Source: Vagococcus jeotgali
GTDB taxonomy: Bacteria; Bacillota; Bacilli; Lactobacillales; Vagococcaceae
Reading direction: 5' to 3'
Assembly: GCF_035918315.1 (NCBI RefSeq)
Contig: NZ_CP142146.1
Coordinates: forward strand, 992,001-1,056,000
DNA: 64,000 nucleotides
The position numbers were made by a program, and so were the translations under genes. Below are positions 44,179-55,386 of this stretch, piece by piece (position 1 is the first letter of the stretch; every line of letters starts with the position of its first letter). A model generated the notes under the pieces. The model was given only the letters and a program-made list of their open reading frames with translations. It searched no databases and was not told the DNA's origin.

Positions 44179-45516
44179 TTACATTGTATTAGGTCTAGTT
44201 TGGCCTAATAATTTTTCATAAGCAGTTTCAAATTTCTGAACATCTCCGGCACCCATAAAAATAGTAACGGCATTATGGTAATCAAGTAATGGTGACATAT
44301 TTTCAAGTGATAATACTTCGCCACCTTTAGTGATTTTCTCTCCGAGATCTTCTATTTTAACTGAGCCCACTTCTTCTCTAGCTGATCCAAAAATATCACA
44401 TAAATATACTTGATCAGCATCATCTAAAGCATCAGCAAACTCATCTAAAAGAGCAATGGTACGTGTAAATGTATGAGGTTGAAAAATCGCAATAATCTCT
44501 TTATCAGGATACTTTTGTCTAGCAGCATCAATAGTTACTTTAATTTCTGCTGGATGATGAGCATAGTCATCCACTATCACCATATCTGATACTTTTTTCT
44601 CACTAAAACGACGCTTCACACCATCAAATGTTACCATTTCTTCAGCAACTTTTGACATATCTAAACCTTCTAAATATGAAATGGCTACAACACTTAAAGC
44701 ATTTAAAATATTATGAATACCATAAGCTGGTACTCTAAAACTACCAATTGTATTTCCTTCAAACATCACATCAAAGCTTGAACCTTCAGTCGTGCGTTTA
44801 ATATTGACTGCCTTAAAGTCATCTTCATCAGTCAAACCATAATAATAAATAGGGACATCAGCTTTTAATTTTCTTAAATTGTCATCATCACCAAAAGCTA
44901 CAATTCCTTTTTTAGCCTGACTAGCAAAAGACTGAAATGCATCATAAACATCTTCAATTCCTGTATAGTAATCAGGATGATCAAAATCAATGTTTGTCAT
45001 AATAATATAATCCGGATTATATGCTAAAAAGTGACGACGGTACTCACAAGCCTCAAACGAAAAATACTTAGCATCTTTTTCTCCGTGACCTGTTCCGTCT
45101 CCAATTAAATAACTCGTTGGTTCAATTCCAGAGAATACGTGAGATAAAAGACCTGTTGTTGTCGTTTTACCGTGAGATCCTGTAATGGCAATACTTGTAA
45201 AGTTTTCTAAAAAATCCCCTAAAAACTTGTGGTAACGAATAACTGGAAGTCCTTTTTTTAGAGCTGTCTGAATTTCAATGTGTGTATCAGGAAATGCATT
45301 ACCAGCAATGATAATCATATCATCTTGAATGTTTTTTTCATCAAAAGAAGAAATTTTAATTCCTGAGGTTTCCAGATCTCGTTGAGTAAAGATATATTTA
45401 TCAATATCAGATCCTTGAACATCAAATCCCTTTTGCTTTAAAATTAAAGCCAAGGCACTCATACCTGTTCCTTTAATTCCTATAAAATGGTATGTTTTGT
45501 TATGATTTATTTCCAT
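44179..45516 (-). CDS. murC: UDP-N-acetylmuramate-L-alanine ligase
   Basis: A 445-residue cytosolic Mur ligase that adds L-Ala to UDP-MurNAc, using ATP, in peptidoglycan precursor synthesis. The N-terminal Rossmann domain starts [19 protein letters not shown]. The ATP site is [18 protein letters not shown]. The central domain has [10 protein letters not shown], and the C-terminal domain has [12 protein letters not shown] and [12 protein letters not shown] start with GAGGAGCTTTTTA is upstream. Length is normal. Confidence 0.98.
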   Translation of the reverse strand: MEINHNKTYHFIGIKGTGMSALALILKQKGFDVQGSDIDKYIFTQRDLETSGIKISSFDEKNIQDDMIIIAGNAFPDTHIEIQTALKKGLPVIRYHKFLGDFLENFTSIAITGSHGKTTTTGLLSHVFSGIEPTSYLIGDGTGHGEKDAKYFSFEACEYRRHFLAYNPDYIIMTNIDFDHPDYYTGIEDVYDAFQSFASQAKKGIVAFGDDDNLRKLKADVPIYYYGLTDEDDFKAVNIKRTTEGSSFDVMFEGNTIGSFRVPAYGIHNILNALSVVAISYLEGLDMSKVAEEMVTFDGVKRRFSEKKVSDMVIVDDYAHHPAEIKVTIDAARQKYPDKEIIAIFQPHTFTRTIALLDEFADALDDADQVYLCDIFGSAREEVGSVKIEDLGEKITKGGEVLSLENMSPLLDYHNAVTIFMGAGDVQKFETAYEKLLGQTRPNTM

Positions 45517-45558
45517 TAAAAAGCTCCTCTTTCATTAAAATACACTAATTGCTAGTTA

Positions 45559-46374
45559 TTATTTATCAAAATAATTATTTTTTTTATTAATATTAGCTTC
45601 ATCTTCCATAATAGTTGAAAGTGATTTTTCTAAGCGGTTATTTATCTTTTTATCAGATTGAGCACCAGTATGGTCATCATCTAACATTACTGCATCATCA
45701 ATCATCATCATCATGTTATCTCTTGTTAATTTTAAAATATCAGACATCACTTCATCTTTTTCAGGTGAATCAAGTGGCTGGCTAACTTCTTCTTCAATCA
45801 TAGAGACTGGGATGTGCTTTGGTTTAAAGATTGTTTTCTTATTTTTACCAGGTAAACTATATGACGATTCAAACTTAACTGAACGATGCTCACGTTTTTT
45901 ATATTTCGCACGTCCCGAGTGATCTGTTTCATATAGTTTATTTGAAAAACTTGATTGAGGTGATTTGTATTCTTGATGTTTAGGCTCAACATATTGTTGA
46001 TTATTTAATTGTCTAACCAATACTTCCTCTTCTTCTTGAAGTGTTTTTGACTTATCTTCCTTTTTAGTCACTTCTTTTTTTGTATAAGCAGCTTTTTTTA
46101 TAGGTATAACCGGCTGCCTATTTTTAGGAGAAGCTTTTTCAGTGGTCATATTAGGCAAACCATCCTGGCCAAAATAATCAGGAGCACCTACCATGTCAAC
46201 TCGGTCAAGAACAATAGAATGATTACCATCATTTCCTTGATGATGGCTATAACCATCTTTTATATCATGTAAAAATTGATTGCGTGTATTATGTCTATTT
46301 AGCTTAACTCCAGCCTCGTCATCGTAAGCTGGAAATCTGAAATGCTTACGCTTATCAGAAGTATTCATCATCAT
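45559..46374 (-). CDS. Hypothetical, largely disordered protein upstream of murC
   Basis: AAAGGG suggests the ATG at 46374, although a run of Met codons (46380-46368) leaves the start uncertain; about 271 residues. It is hydrophilic, with His-, Lys- and Glu-rich low-complexity sequence (YTKKEVTKKEDKSKTLQEEEE) and only short conserved-looking pieces at the N-terminus (KRKHFRFPAYDDEAG). No membrane segment. It precedes murC by 42 bp on the same strand, so a role in envelope growth or division is possible, but this is inference only. Confidence 0.7.
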   Translation of the reverse strand: MMMNTSDKRKHFRFPAYDDEAGVKLNRHNTRNQFLHDIKDGYSHHQGNDGNHSIVLDRVDMVGAPDYFGQDGLPNMTTEKASPKNRQPVIPIKKAAYTKKEVTKKEDKSKTLQEEEEVLVRQLNNQQYVEPKHQEYKSPQSSFSNKLYETDHSGRAKYKKREHRSVKFESSYSLPGKNKKTIFKPKHIPVSMIEEEVSQPLDSPEKDEVMSDILKLTRDNMMMMIDDAVMLDDDHTGAQSDKKINNRLEKSLSTIMEDEANINKKNNYFDK

Positions 46375-46492
46375 TATCATCCCTTTAAATTCACTGCATC
46401 CATTTTAACATAACTTTTTAGATAAAAAAACTATTATAAATATTATGCCCGGAAAGTACTTCAATACCTTAAATTAATAGAATAAGAAAAAA

Positions 46493-46554
46493 GAAAAGAT
46501 AGATCTTATACACATAACTTGTTAGCGTTTCTTGTGTGTAAGATCTATCTTTTC
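46493..46554. terminator. Long bidirectional hairpin
   Basis: GAAAAGATAGATCTTATACAC (21-bp arm) pairs, with one G-T, with GTGTGTAAGATCTATCTTTTC around a 20-base loop. It separates the 46591 gene from the 45559 gene. Confidence 0.85.
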
Positions 46555-46590
46555 GTCATGCCATATCTGACTGTTACCTGGATAGTTTGA

Positions 46591-46926
46591 CTACTTACCA
46601 GGATGAAATAAATGCCAGAAAAAAGGAATATAAACATCAAAAATCGGTGCAATCACTCCAAAAATAATGACACTCGCCAGTAAAATACCAAAAATTGTCG
46701 CACTGACTTTCTTTGACTTTTTAAACATAAAGAATGCAATTAAAACAATTAATCCAATCACTAAAATAACTGCCAAATCTACAGAAGCCACATCTAAAGG
46801 AACACCCATTTGCCATGGTTTGAAGATTTGAGAGTAAAAGAACCAGATTAGTTCAATAAGGTAAATAACAATGATAGCCTTACTAATCGTGCCGTATTTC
46901 TTCTTATTTCCTTGGTTATCAACCAT
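46591..46926 (-). CDS. Hypothetical membrane protein
   Basis: The ATG at 46926 follows GGAGGAATAAAATT, giving 111 residues starting MVDNQGNKKKYGTISKA. Three membrane helices are visible (AIIVIYLIELIWFFY, DLAVILVIGLIVLIAFFMF and TIFGILLASVIIFGVIAPIF), with a KKSKK loop between the second and third. No family recognised. It is probably monocistronic, ended by the hairpin at 46493-46554. Confidence 0.78.
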   Translation of the reverse strand: MVDNQGNKKKYGTISKAIIVIYLIELIWFFYSQIFKPWQMGVPLDVASVDLAVILVIGLIVLIAFFMFKKSKKVSATIFGILLASVIIFGVIAPIFDVYIPFFWHLFHPGK

Positions 46927-47038
46927 AATTTTATTCCTCCTTCCCACTTAAGTAATCCAATGGCATTATAACAAACTATGTCAGTTTTGTTAATGAAAAA
47001 TGTAGAATAACATAAAAAAACTAGCTAAAAAGCTAGTT

Positions 47039-47482
47039 TTAAGGTTCTTTAATAATAACCGTTTCCATAACTGGTGCATTCTCGATTGTATCTGCAACAG
47101 GACAAGTACGATTAATGAATTCAACAAATTTTTCAATCTCTTCAACCGTATTATCTGCATCGATATATATTTGTGAAGATATTCTCGAAAATCCAATTTT
47201 AGCATCTGGATTTTTCCCCATAAAACCATCGACATCTAAATCGCCTTCTAGTTCAATTCGAATATCATTTAATTTAATATGGTGTAATCTGGCAAAACTC
47301 TTTGCCACAATAACTTTACAAGCACCTAAAGTACCCAGTAGAGCCTCAACAGGGTTCATTCCGGTATCTGTTCCACCTAAATTTTTTGGTTCATCTAGAA
47401 TAAATTCAAAGCCTCTAGACTTACATGATACTTGCAGGCCCTCAACACTTTTAACCACAGTTTTAAACTTTTCAATTGCCAT
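47039..47482 (-). CDS. OsmC family protein
   Basis: A 147-residue peroxiredoxin-like OsmC/Ohr fold protein. The first redox Cys region is TGMNPVEALLGTLGACKVIV, and the second Cys is in FINRTCPVADTIENAPV. The pair is the thiol centre that reduces organic peroxides in the Ohr/OsmC group; the pattern fits the YhfA/OsmC-like branch more than Ohr. Transcribed alone. The ATG follows TAGGAGGTTTTATT. Confidence 0.92.
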   Translation of the reverse strand: MAIEKFKTVVKSVEGLQVSCKSRGFEFILDEPKNLGGTDTGMNPVEALLGTLGACKVIVAKSFARLHHIKLNDIRIELEGDLDVDGFMGKNPDAKIGFSRISSQIYIDADNTVEEIEKFVEFINRTCPVADTIENAPVMETVIIKEP

Positions 47483-47587
47483 AATAAAACCTCCTAAACG
47501 TTATATATTCATTGTATCATTTTTCACAATAAAAAGGCTTTATATGATAAAACTCTTACAATCAAAGCAATTAATTTGACGATATAT

Positions 47588-48196
47588 TTAACTTTCTAAC
47601 AAATCAGTATCATAGATTGTAAAATCACAACGGTAGATGAATAAATATTTTCCATCAATAATAATACCTGTACTCTTTGGTACATCAGTATTATACATAG
47701 ATACTTTATCACCAGCATAAGTGGCAAGAGGTGTTCCGTTTTGGCTACGAATTAAAATAACTTTACTTTTCCCTTTAAATGAGTTTCTAAAATCATTTAC
47801 CATTGAATTAATCATAGGTACACTACGTTTTGTATTATCAATATTAACACGATCAGTGTATTCCGAAAAAATATTTTCTAATCCTTTTTCCTCAATAATC
47901 ATAGATGATCCAACATGATGTAATTCATTTTTTCCAACTGTAATTTGAATCACATTAGAATCATGACTATCTTCATCTGTATCAAAACTCTCATCTCGTT
48001 GAATCTTCACTGATTTACCACTCACTTCATCGATAACTTGACTCGATTCATCATAAGTTCTAATTGTCATATCAAGTCCTTTAAAACTCTGTTCAAATTG
48101 TTTAAACGAGTTTAAAATATCTTGACATCCTGTCATAACGAATAATAATCCAATTAAACTAATGCTTGCTAATAACTTTTTATGTTTTGTTTTCAT
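47588..48196 (-). CDS. Lipoprotein, DUF5052-like
   Basis: A 202-residue protein with a lipoprotein signal (KHKKLLASISLIGLLFVMTG) and lipobox VMTGC, so Cys24 is the modified residue and the mature protein is anchored outside. The body includes FEQSFKGLDMTIRTYDESSQ and IQITVGKNELHHVGSSMI, and resembles DUF5052 lipoproteins of streptococci and enterococci (recalled, not searched). Function unknown. It follows clpB by 56 bp but a terminator separates them. Confidence 0.8.
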   Translation of the reverse strand: MKTKHKKLLASISLIGLLFVMTGCQDILNSFKQFEQSFKGLDMTIRTYDESSQVIDEVSGKSVKIQRDESFDTDEDSHDSNVIQITVGKNELHHVGSSMIIEEKGLENIFSEYTDRVNIDNTKRSVPMINSMVNDFRNSFKGKSKVILIRSQNGTPLATYAGDKVSMYNTDVPKSTGIIIDGKYLFIYRCDFTIYDTDLLES

Positions 48197-48210
48197 TTAT
48201 TTTCCCTCCA

Positions 48211-48247
48211 AAATAAAATAAGGGTAAGATAAAAATTCTTACCCTTA
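48211..48247 (-). terminator. Terminator of clpB
   Basis: AAGGGTAAGA pairs with TCTTACCCTT on the minus strand, followed by ATTTTATTTT, just past the clpB stop. Confidence 0.88.
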
Positions 48248-48252
48248 ATATA

Positions 48253-50856
48253 CTACTCTTCAATTTTAATAGATTCAAATGCTAAATGATCATCTTCTAA
48301 ATTAATGATTACTTGACTCTTAGGTCCTACATACCCTGCTACAATTTCTTTTGCAAGAGGTGTTTCTACTTCTTTAGTAATAAAGCGTTTAATAGGTCTA
48401 GCCCCATAAATTGGGTCATACGATTTTTCAGCAATCCATGTTTTAGCCTCATCAGAAATAGATAGCTCAATATCTTGATGTGCTAAGCGTTTAGTCAAGC
48501 TATTTGTCATTTTTACAATGATTTCTTTCACATCATCTAGACTTAGTGGACTAAATAAAATTGTATCATCAATACGGTTTAGGAACTCAGGTTTGAAGTG
48601 ACCACGAAGCATGTCTAAGACACTTTCTCTAACTGGTTCACTGATCTCACCGTTATCATCAACACCTTCAAGTAATAATTGTGACCCGATATTACTTGTC
48701 ATAATTAATACTGTGTTTTTAAAATCAACAATACGCCCCTTAGAATCTGTTAGGCGTCCATCATCAAGTACTTGTAATAAAATGTTAAAGACATCAGGAT
48801 GAGCTTTTTCAATTTCATCTAGCAAGATGATTGTATAAGGACTTCTTCGAACTGCTTCTGTTAACTGTCCACCTTCTTCATATCCAACATATCCAGGAGG
48901 TGCCCCGACTAAACGAGAGACACTATGTTTTTCCATATATTCACTCATATCTAGTCTAACCATGTGTTCTTCTGAATCGAATAAACTCTCAGCTAAAGCT
49001 TTAGCAAGTTCTGTTTTACCAACACCAGTTGGTCCTAAGAATAAGAATGATCCAAGAGGTTTGTCAGGATTTTGAAGACCTGCACGTGACCTAATAACCG
49101 CATCACTTACTGCATCTACTGCTTCAGATTGCCCAATAACACGCTCATGAAGTGTTTCATTTAAACGTAAAATTTTCTCACGTTCTCCTTCTTCCAGACG
49201 ACTCACTGGAATACCTGTTAAACGTCCCACAACAGTAGCAATTTCTTTTTCTGTCACCACTTCTTGGACTAAGCGGTCTTCATTTAATTTAGCATTTTTC
49301 TTTTCTAACTCTTTTAATTCTTCTTTAAGTTTTGGAAGCGTGCCGTGACGCAAGACAGCTGCTTCTTCTAAATCATAGTTACTCTCAGCGTTTTCAAGTT
49401 CTGTTTTTACTCTATCTAATTCAGCACGTTTTTCGTTAACTTTGTTTAATTCTTCTTTTTCAGTTTCCCACTTCATTTTTAGATTGTTAGCTTCTTCTCT
49501 AAGTTCAGCGAGCTCACCTTGAAGTAATTCTAAACGTTTTTTGCTGGCATCATCATCTTCTTTTTTTAGAGCTGCCTCTTCAATTTCAAGTTGCATCAAA
49601 CGTCTTGTTACTTGGTCTAACTCTGTTGGCATAGAATTCATTTCAACACGAATAGTCGCACATGCCTCATCCACTAAATCAATGGCCTTATCTGGTAAAT
49701 AGCGATCAGTAATATAACGGTTTGATAACACACTAGCAGCAACTAAAGCATTATCATGAATATTCACACCATGGTGAATTTCAAAACGCTCTTTAAGACC
49801 ACGTAAAATACTAACAGAGTCTTCTACTGTAGGTTCTTTAACTAATACTTTTTGGAAACGACGCTCTAGGGCTTTATCTGTTTCCATATATTCACGGTAC
49901 TCATCTAAGGTTGTTGCCCCTATACAATGTAATTCACCACGAGCAAGCATTGGTTTCAACAGATTTCCAGCATCCATGCTACCTTCTGTTTTACCAGCCC
50001 CCACAATTGTATGAATCTCATCAATAAATAGAATAATTTGACCATCTGAATTTTTAACTTCATTCAAGACAGCTTTTAGACGCTCTTCAAACTCTCCTCT
50101 AAATTTAGCTCCAGCAATTAAAGCCCCCATATCAAGTGAGATAATGACTTTATCTTTTAAGTTTTCTGGCACATCTCTTTTAACGATTCGTTGTGCTAAC
50201 CCTTCGATAATAGCTGTCTTACCAACACCAGGTTCTCCAATTAAAACCGGATTGTTTTTTGTTTTACGAGATAATATACGAATCACATCACGAATTTCTT
50301 CATCACGACCAATAATCGGGTCTTGTTTACCAGATTTCACCGCTTCAATCAAATTCGTTCCATATTTTTCTAATGCTTCGTATTGTTCTTCTTGATTTTG
50401 ACTAGTCACACGTTCTCCTCCTCTTAAGTCTTTGATTTTTTCTAATAACTCTGCCTCTGTTACTTTTTGGGCAAGTAAATATCTAGTTAGTGCATAATTT
50501 TTTAATTTCATTAAAGCTAATACAACAACTTCTGTTGATAAAAAATCATCATTAAAACTTTCTCTGATTTTATCAGCCTCTTGTAGTAAGTGATATAAAT
50601 TTTGGCTAAGATTTTGTCCATATTGAACGTTTCCACTAATAACAGGAACTTTATCTAATTCTAGATCAATCTCATGCTCAAAAGCATCTACATCAAGGCC
50701 AATCCCTGAGTATAGATTTCTGGCAAAATGATTAGGTTGCAAGAAAATCTTCCACAAATGAACAATATCAATATCTTGATTTTTTCTAGTTACAGCAACT
50801 TGTTGCGCTTCAGCAATAGCTTGTTGTAAGGTTGTTGTCATTTTTTCTATATTCAT
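48253..50856 (-). CDS. clpB: ATP-dependent chaperone ClpB
   Basis: An 867-residue Hsp100 disaggregase. The N-terminal Clp repeat domain (to about 140) is followed by AAA+ module 1 with Walker [16 protein letters not shown] and [15 protein letters not shown], the long coiled-coil M domain (about 400-530, with [17 protein letters not shown]), then module 2 with [15 protein letters not shown] and [14 protein letters not shown]. There is no ClpP-binding IGF loop. It threads aggregated proteins and works with DnaK. The CtsR operator in its promoter fits heat-shock control. Confidence 0.98.
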   Translation of the reverse strand: MNIEKMTTTLQQAIAEAQQVAVTRKNQDIDIVHLWKIFLQPNHFARNLYSGIGLDVDAFEHEIDLELDKVPVISGNVQYGQNLSQNLYHLLQEADKIRESFNDDFLSTEVVVLALMKLKNYALTRYLLAQKVTEAELLEKIKDLRGGERVTSQNQEEQYEALEKYGTNLIEAVKSGKQDPIIGRDEEIRDVIRILSRKTKNNPVLIGEPGVGKTAIIEGLAQRIVKRDVPENLKDKVIISLDMGALIAGAKFRGEFEERLKAVLNEVKNSDGQIILFIDEIHTIVGAGKTEGSMDAGNLLKPMLARGELHCIGATTLDEYREYMETDKALERRFQKVLVKEPTVEDSVSILRGLKERFEIHHGVNIHDNALVAASVLSNRYITDRYLPDKAIDLVDEACATIRVEMNSMPTELDQVTRRLMQLEIEEAALKKEDDDASKKRLELLQGELAELREEANNLKMKWETEKEELNKVNEKRAELDRVKTELENAESNYDLEEAAVLRHGTLPKLKEELKELEKKNAKLNEDRLVQEVVTEKEIATVVGRLTGIPVSRLEEGEREKILRLNETLHERVIGQSEAVDAVSDAVIRSRAGLQNPDKPLGSFLFLGPTGVGKTELAKALAESLFDSEEHMVRLDMSEYMEKHSVSRLVGAPPGYVGYEEGGQLTEAVRRSPYTIILLDEIEKAHPDVFNILLQVLDDGRLTDSKGRIVDFKNTVLIMTSNIGSQLLLEGVDDNGEISEPVRESVLDMLRGHFKPEFLNRIDDTILFSPLSLDDVKEIIVKMTNSLTKRLAHQDIELSISDEAKTWIAEKSYDPIYGARPIKRFITKEVETPLAKEIVAGYVGPKSQVIINLEDDHLAFESIKIEE

Positions 50857-50885
50857 CTTTCGTCCTCCCTTTTGCTAATATCATA

Positions 50886-50915
50886 ATTTTACAACATTGG
50901 TCAAAAAAGGTCAAA
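50886..50915 (-). promoter_or_regulatory. clpB promoter with CtsR operator
   Basis: The direct heptad repeat GGTCAAAAAAGGTCAAA (50899-50915) is a perfect CtsR box. On the minus strand the -35 TTGACC (50914-50909) lies inside it, with a 17-bp spacer and -10 TAAAAT (50891-50886). CtsR binding would block the polymerase until heat releases it. Confidence 0.92.
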
Positions 50916-51011
50916 TAATATACTTGATCTTTCTATTTTTATTATAAAAAGAAATAACAATTAAATATAATCTGTTTTATTACCTTCATCCGATAAAAAA
51001 AATTGAACAAA

Positions 51012-51044
51012 CAAAAAAGAAGTTAACATATGTCAACTTCTTTT
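51012..51044 (-). terminator. Terminator of pepT
   Basis: AAAAGAAGTTGACA pairs with TGTTAACTTCTTTT on the minus strand, followed by TTTGTTTG, just past the pepT stop at 51054. Confidence 0.85.
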
Positions 51045-51053
51045 CTAACTAAC

Positions 51054-52286
51054 TTATTTTGTTTCGTTTAATTTAACTATTTCAACAATTAATGATGTCG
51101 CTTTTTCCATGCTTTCAACTGCTACAAATTCAAAACGACCATGCATGTTTTCTCCACCAGCAAAAATATTAGGCGTTGGTAATCCCATATAAGAAATTTT
51201 CGATCCATCTGTCCCACCACGAACAGGTGCTTTATTCGGTTCAATATCTAATTTTCTCATGGCTTCATCTACTAAATCAATAATACTCATATCTTTTTCA
51301 ATCACTTCACGCATGTTGTAGTATTGATCAAAGATATTAATAGAGATTCTCTCTTGACCAAAGTCTTTATTCATCTCATCTACAATAGATTGAATATATG
51401 CTTTTTTAGCTTCAAACTTCTCACGGCTGTGATCTCTAATAATATATGTCATAGTTGCTTCATCCGGTACACCATCTAGTTGTAATAGGTGGAAGAATCC
51501 TTCATAACCATCCGTTTTTTCAGGCACTTCATCTTTTGGTAATTTATCATGTAAATCAATGGCAACTTGCAGAGCATTGACCATTGTATTTTTTGCAGTT
51601 CCTGGGTGAACATTTTTCCCTTCAATTGAAATATCAGCTTGAGCTGCACTGAATGTTTCAAATTGTAATTCACCTACAGGCCCACCATCCATTGTGTAGG
51701 CAAAATCAACTGGAAAATCTTCGACTTTAAATTTATCAGCACCAATTCCAATTTCTTCGTCTGGCCCAAATGCTACCATGACTTTACCATGTTTGATTTC
51801 TGGATGTTTAATTAAATATTCCATAGCTGTCATAATTTCAGCAATACCAGATTTATCATCTGCTCCTAAAAGAGTTGAGCCATCTGTTGTAATTAGTGTT
51901 TGACCTTTATAATTAGCTAGATTAGGGAAGTCTGTCACTGTTAATTTAAATTTACCTTCTTTGTCTAAGGCAATGTCTGATACACCATCATAGTTTTCTA
52001 CAAATTGAGGATTAACATTTTCAGCATTGAAATCTGCTGTATCCATATGAGCGATAAAGCCCATGCTTCTCACATTTTTATCAGTATTGCTTGGTAATGT
52101 GGCAATCACAAATCCATTTTCATCATTATAAAAGACATCTGACATCCCAATTGTTTCAAGCTCTTTTTTTAATTCGTGAGCAAAATCCACTTGAGTTTGT
52201 GTAGTTGGTGTAGTTTTACTTGTTGCATCTGACCTTGTTTCAGTTTTAACATACTTAATAAATCTCTCTACTAAATTTGGATACAT
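51054..52286 (-). CDS. pepT: Peptidase T (tripeptide aminopeptidase)
   Basis: A 410-residue zinc enzyme of the M20B family that cuts the N-terminal residue from tripeptides in the cytosol. The metal motifs are [12 protein letters not shown] (His, Asp), [12 protein letters not shown] (bridging Asp), [12 protein letters not shown] (catalytic Glu) and TMDGGPVGE. The C-terminal [21 protein letters not shown] gives the last His/Gly region. Length is standard. It follows nif3 by 15 bp and is the last gene of the rpoD-trmK-nif3-pepT run. Confidence 0.97.
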   Translation of the reverse strand: MYPNLVERFIKYVKTETRSDATSKTTPTTQTQVDFAHELKKELETIGMSDVFYNDENGFVIATLPSNTDKNVRSMGFIAHMDTADFNAENVNPQFVENYDGVSDIALDKEGKFKLTVTDFPNLANYKGQTLITTDGSTLLGADDKSGIAEIMTAMEYLIKHPEIKHGKVMVAFGPDEEIGIGADKFKVEDFPVDFAYTMDGGPVGELQFETFSAAQADISIEGKNVHPGTAKNTMVNALQVAIDLHDKLPKDEVPEKTDGYEGFFHLLQLDGVPDEATMTYIIRDHSREKFEAKKAYIQSIVDEMNKDFGQERISINIFDQYYNMREVIEKDMSIIDLVDEAMRKLDIEPNKAPVRGGTDGSKISYMGLPTPNIFAGGENMHGRFEFVAVESMEKATSLIVEIVKLNETK

Positions 52287-52301
52287 ATTACGACACTCTC
52301 C

Positions 52302-53417
52302 TTAAATAATTTCAAATGGGTTGGTACTTACTTGACTGACAATAAAATCAACATCCCAGCCTTGTGAGTCTTTCCATTCATTAAACATTTCCACATATTT
52401 TTCTTTACAGATTGATTCAATATAGTGGCCAGGATCAATCACTGATAATCCTTCCTCTATCATATCATGAGCAGTGTGAAAATACACGTCTCCTGTTATA
52501 TAAAGATCTGCTCCTTTTTTCAAGGCATCTTTATAAAATTTTTCGCCACTTCCACCACAAATGGCAATCGTTTCAATCATTTTTTCATGAGTATCTGTTA
52601 CAAGTGTCACAGCGTTTAAACCAAAAACTTGTTTCACGTGAGTCACCGTATCATCTAAAGACATTGGTTGAGCAAGCTTGCCGATTCTTCCTAGACCGTA
52701 ATCATCTGTCATATTTTCTAAGTTAAAAATATCATAAGCAGGCACTTCATAAGGATGATATTTCTGAATAATATCTTTAACAATATTTAATTGTCGTTCT
52801 GGAAATATAAATTCTTGTCTTTGCTCTTCAACTTGAGCTATCTTCTCTTTTTCTCCAGTGAAGGGGGCTGACATATCACTTGGTCTAAATCTACCTACTC
52901 CACTAGAGCTAAAGCTAGCAAAATCATACCCACCATATTCACCAACCCCAGCTTTGCCCAACATCTCACGCATAATACCAGCATGACTTGTCGGTGTAAA
53001 CAAGACTAGTTTTTTATAAGGAAAACGATGTGTTAAACTTAAAAACTCAGTATCGTGAAGACCTAACAGATCACAAAACCAATCATTTAAACCTGGATTC
53101 ACAATATCCATATTTGTATGTGCCGCATAAACTGCTATATTATGTGACAGTAAATCAGCAAACATTTGAGTTTGAAAATCATCTGTCGTCAGACGTTTTA
53201 TAGGTCTAAAAATTGGTGGATGTTTGGCAATAATAAGGTCTACATTTTTTTCAATAGCTTCCCTAACAACAGCTGGTCTAACATCTAAAGTCATCATGAC
53301 ACGTTTTATAGGCTTATTTAGTGTGCCAATATGAAGACCAACGGGATCACCATCTTCAGCCAATTCTTTTGGAACAACACTTTCAAAATATTGAATGAAT
53401 TCCTCTCCTGTCAGCAT
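52302..53417 (-). CDS. Nif3-like dinuclear metal protein (YqfO)
   Basis: A 371-residue protein with the Nif3 fold in two halves around a PII/CutA1-like insertion, as in B. subtilis YqfO. The metal ligands are in LIIAKHPPIF, VYAAHTNMDIV and the C-terminal SVIDPGHYIESIC. The family may act as a metal or GTP cyclohydrolase-I-like chaperone but has no certain role. It begins one base from the trmK stop (overlap) and is co-conserved with trmK, which supports a link to tRNA methylation. Confidence 0.95.
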   Translation of the reverse strand: MLTGEEFIQYFESVVPKELAEDGDPVGLHIGTLNKPIKRVMMTLDVRPAVVREAIEKNVDLIIAKHPPIFRPIKRLTTDDFQTQMFADLLSHNIAVYAAHTNMDIVNPGLNDWFCDLLGLHDTEFLSLTHRFPYKKLVLFTPTSHAGIMREMLGKAGVGEYGGYDFASFSSSGVGRFRPSDMSAPFTGEKEKIAQVEEQRQEFIFPERQLNIVKDIIQKYHPYEVPAYDIFNLENMTDDYGLGRIGKLAQPMSLDDTVTHVKQVFGLNAVTLVTDTHEKMIETIAICGGSGEKFYKDALKKGADLYITGDVYFHTAHDMIEEGLSVIDPGHYIESICKEKYVEMFNEWKDSQGWDVDFIVSQVSTNPFEII

Positions 53418-54118
53418 TATGATAATACCTCCTCAATTAATGTGATTTTATCTGTCACTTCTTTGATTTTTTTATCTTGTGTTTCTCTAGATTGTTCTAA
53501 TTGTTTTAAAATATTGGAAAATTGATCTTTTTCTTGTAACCATTTTTCTTTAAAAATATCAGTTGGATCTTGAAGTAACACTGGTCCAAACATCTGCTCT
53601 TTTTTAGATAATTCACTAGATTCACTAGATTTATCAGCCACTATAATTTCATAAATTTTACCATTTTCCTTAATAATCAACTCATCTATAATCACATATG
53701 ATTCCTTAGATAACCATGACCTTAAGACTTGTGACCCAATATTGGGTTGTAAAATTAATCGCTCATGACCTGTTAATTTATTATTTTGTTTTCCGCGCTC
53801 TAAGATATCACGAATCAATGTACCACCCATACCACAGATTGTAATCACAGAAACGCAATCACTAGCTTCTAAAACATCTAGACCATCACCTAGCCTTACA
53901 TCAATCACAGATGATAAATCTAGTTCATTGACTAAAGATTTTGCTGATTCAAATGGTCCCTTAACTACTTCACCTGCAATCCCTGATAGAATTTGTTGAT
54001 TTATCACTAAATATGCTGGTAAATAAGCATGATCTGATCCGATATCAGCTAATTTTGCACCTTTTGGAACAAAATCAGCTACTTTTTTTAAACGCATTGA
54101 TAATTGTTGATGATCCAT
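53417..54118 (-). CDS. trmK: tRNA (adenine(22)-N1)-methyltransferase
   Basis: A 233-residue class I SAM methyltransferase that makes m1A22 in tRNA. The SAM site is LADIGSDHAYLPAYLV, followed by VSVITICGMGGTLIRDIL, the NPPY-like position CGMGG, and LILQPNIGSQVLRSWL. A helical C-terminal domain (QEKDQFSNILKQLEQSRE) is typical for the TrmK type. It lies between rpoD and nif3 as in other Bacilli. Confidence 0.96.
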   Translation of the reverse strand: MDHQQLSMRLKKVADFVPKGAKLADIGSDHAYLPAYLVINQQILSGIAGEVVKGPFESAKSLVNELDLSSVIDVRLGDGLDVLEASDCVSVITICGMGGTLIRDILERGKQNNKLTGHERLILQPNIGSQVLRSWLSKESYVIIDELIIKENGKIYEIIVADKSSESSELSKKEQMFGPVLLQDPTDIFKEKWLQEKDQFSNILKQLEQSRETQDKKIKEVTDKITLIEEVLS

Positions 54119-54181
54119 ATTTCTACCTCACTTTTAAACTAAGTAATTCATTATACCATTTTTTTATTGGGCTTTCTAAGT

Positions 54182-54226
54182 AAAATAAAAATGATCTTCA
54201 GAGCCATCTACACTCCAAAGATCATT
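54182..54226 (-). terminator. Terminator of rpoD
   Basis: AATGATCTT pairs with AAGATCATT on the minus strand with an inner GAG/CTC pair, followed by TTTTATTTTA, just past the rpoD stop. Confidence 0.85.
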
Positions 54227-54240
54227 CCTATATTAAATGT

Positions 54241-55368
54241 TTATTCTAAAAAGTCTTTTAATTGTTTAGAGCGAGATGGATGGCGTAATTTTCTTAAAGC
54301 TTTTGCTTCAATTTGACGAATTCTCTCACGAGTAACACCAAATACTTTACCAACCTCTTCTAAAGTTCTAGTACGACCATCATCAAGACCAAAGCGCAGT
54401 CTTAAGACATTTTCCTCACGATCAGTCAATGTGTCTAGAACACTCTCTAATTGCTCTTTTAATAACTCATAAGCTGCATGTTCAGCAGGACTTGTAGCAT
54501 CTTGATCTTCAATAAAATCACCAAGGTGCGAATCATCCTCTTCCCCGATTGGTGTTTCTAGAGAAACTGGCTCTTGAGCAATTTTTAAAATTTCACGTAC
54601 TTTTTCTGGTGGAAGATCCATCTCAGCACCAATTTCTTCAGGTGTTGGTTCTCTTCCTAAATCTTGTAGTAATTGACGTTGGATACGGATTAATTTATTG
54701 ATTGTTTCAACCATATGTACTGGAATACGAATTGTTCTAGCTTGATCAGCAATAGCTCGAGTGATTGCTTGACGAATCCACCATGTAGCATACGTTGAAA
54801 ACTTAAAACCTTTTTCATGATCAAATTTCTCAACAGCTTTCATTAATCCCATATTACCTTCTTGAATTAAATCTAAAAACTGCATCCCACGACCAACGTA
54901 ACGTTTGGCAATACTCACTACTAAACGCAGGTTAGCTTCAGCAAGTTCTTGCTTAGCTTCAGGATCACCTTCTTTAATTCTAAGTGCTAGAGCAACTTCT
55001 TCATCAGCCGTCAATAGTGATACTCGACCAATTTCTTTTAGATACATTCTAACAGGATCATTAATCTTAACCCCAGGTGGTGCAATTAAATCTTCTTCTT
55101 CTTTTTCATTCTTTTTTGATTTTTTATCTTGGTTTTTCTTAGCAACTCGTAAACTATGTTCGCTAGGCTCACCTTTTTCATCTACCACACTAATCCCAGC
55201 ATCTTCTACACGCTCGATTAATTCATCCATAGCATCAGCATCTAACTCATAAGGAGTAGCTAATTTATTCGTTAAATCATCATAAAAAACAGATCCATTA
55301 TTCTTATTTTCTTTTATGAATATTTTGACCTCTTTTTCATATGCATCATTCTTAACTTTTTCTGTCAT
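54241..55368 (-). CDS. rpoD: RNA polymerase primary sigma factor (sigma-A)
   Basis: A 375-residue housekeeping sigma factor. Region 1.1 is near residues 8-70 ([18 protein letters not shown]), then an acidic-basic linker. Region 1.2-2 has [16 protein letters not shown] and the core [17 protein letters not shown] (regions 2.3-2.4), region 3 [16 protein letters not shown], and region 4.2 [21 protein letters not shown]. It follows dnaG by 18 bp, the classic macromolecular synthesis pair. Confidence 0.98.
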   Translation of the reverse strand: MTEKVKNDAYEKEVKIFIKENKNNGSVFYDDLTNKLATPYELDADAMDELIERVEDAGISVVDEKGEPSEHSLRVAKKNQDKKSKKNEKEEEDLIAPPGVKINDPVRMYLKEIGRVSLLTADEEVALALRIKEGDPEAKQELAEANLRLVVSIAKRYVGRGMQFLDLIQEGNMGLMKAVEKFDHEKGFKFSTYATWWIRQAITRAIADQARTIRIPVHMVETINKLIRIQRQLLQDLGREPTPEEIGAEMDLPPEKVREILKIAQEPVSLETPIGEEDDSHLGDFIEDQDATSPAEHAAYELLKEQLESVLDTLTDREENVLRLRFGLDDGRTRTLEEVGKVFGVTRERIRQIEAKALRKLRHPSRSKQLKDFLE

Positions 55369-55386
55369 ATAAATTCCTCCTTAGTA

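Noticed and set aside
47115-47579. 154-residue plus-strand frame over osmC
   Set aside because: It is antisense to a well-conserved OsmC gene; composition is low quality and no ribosome site is seen.
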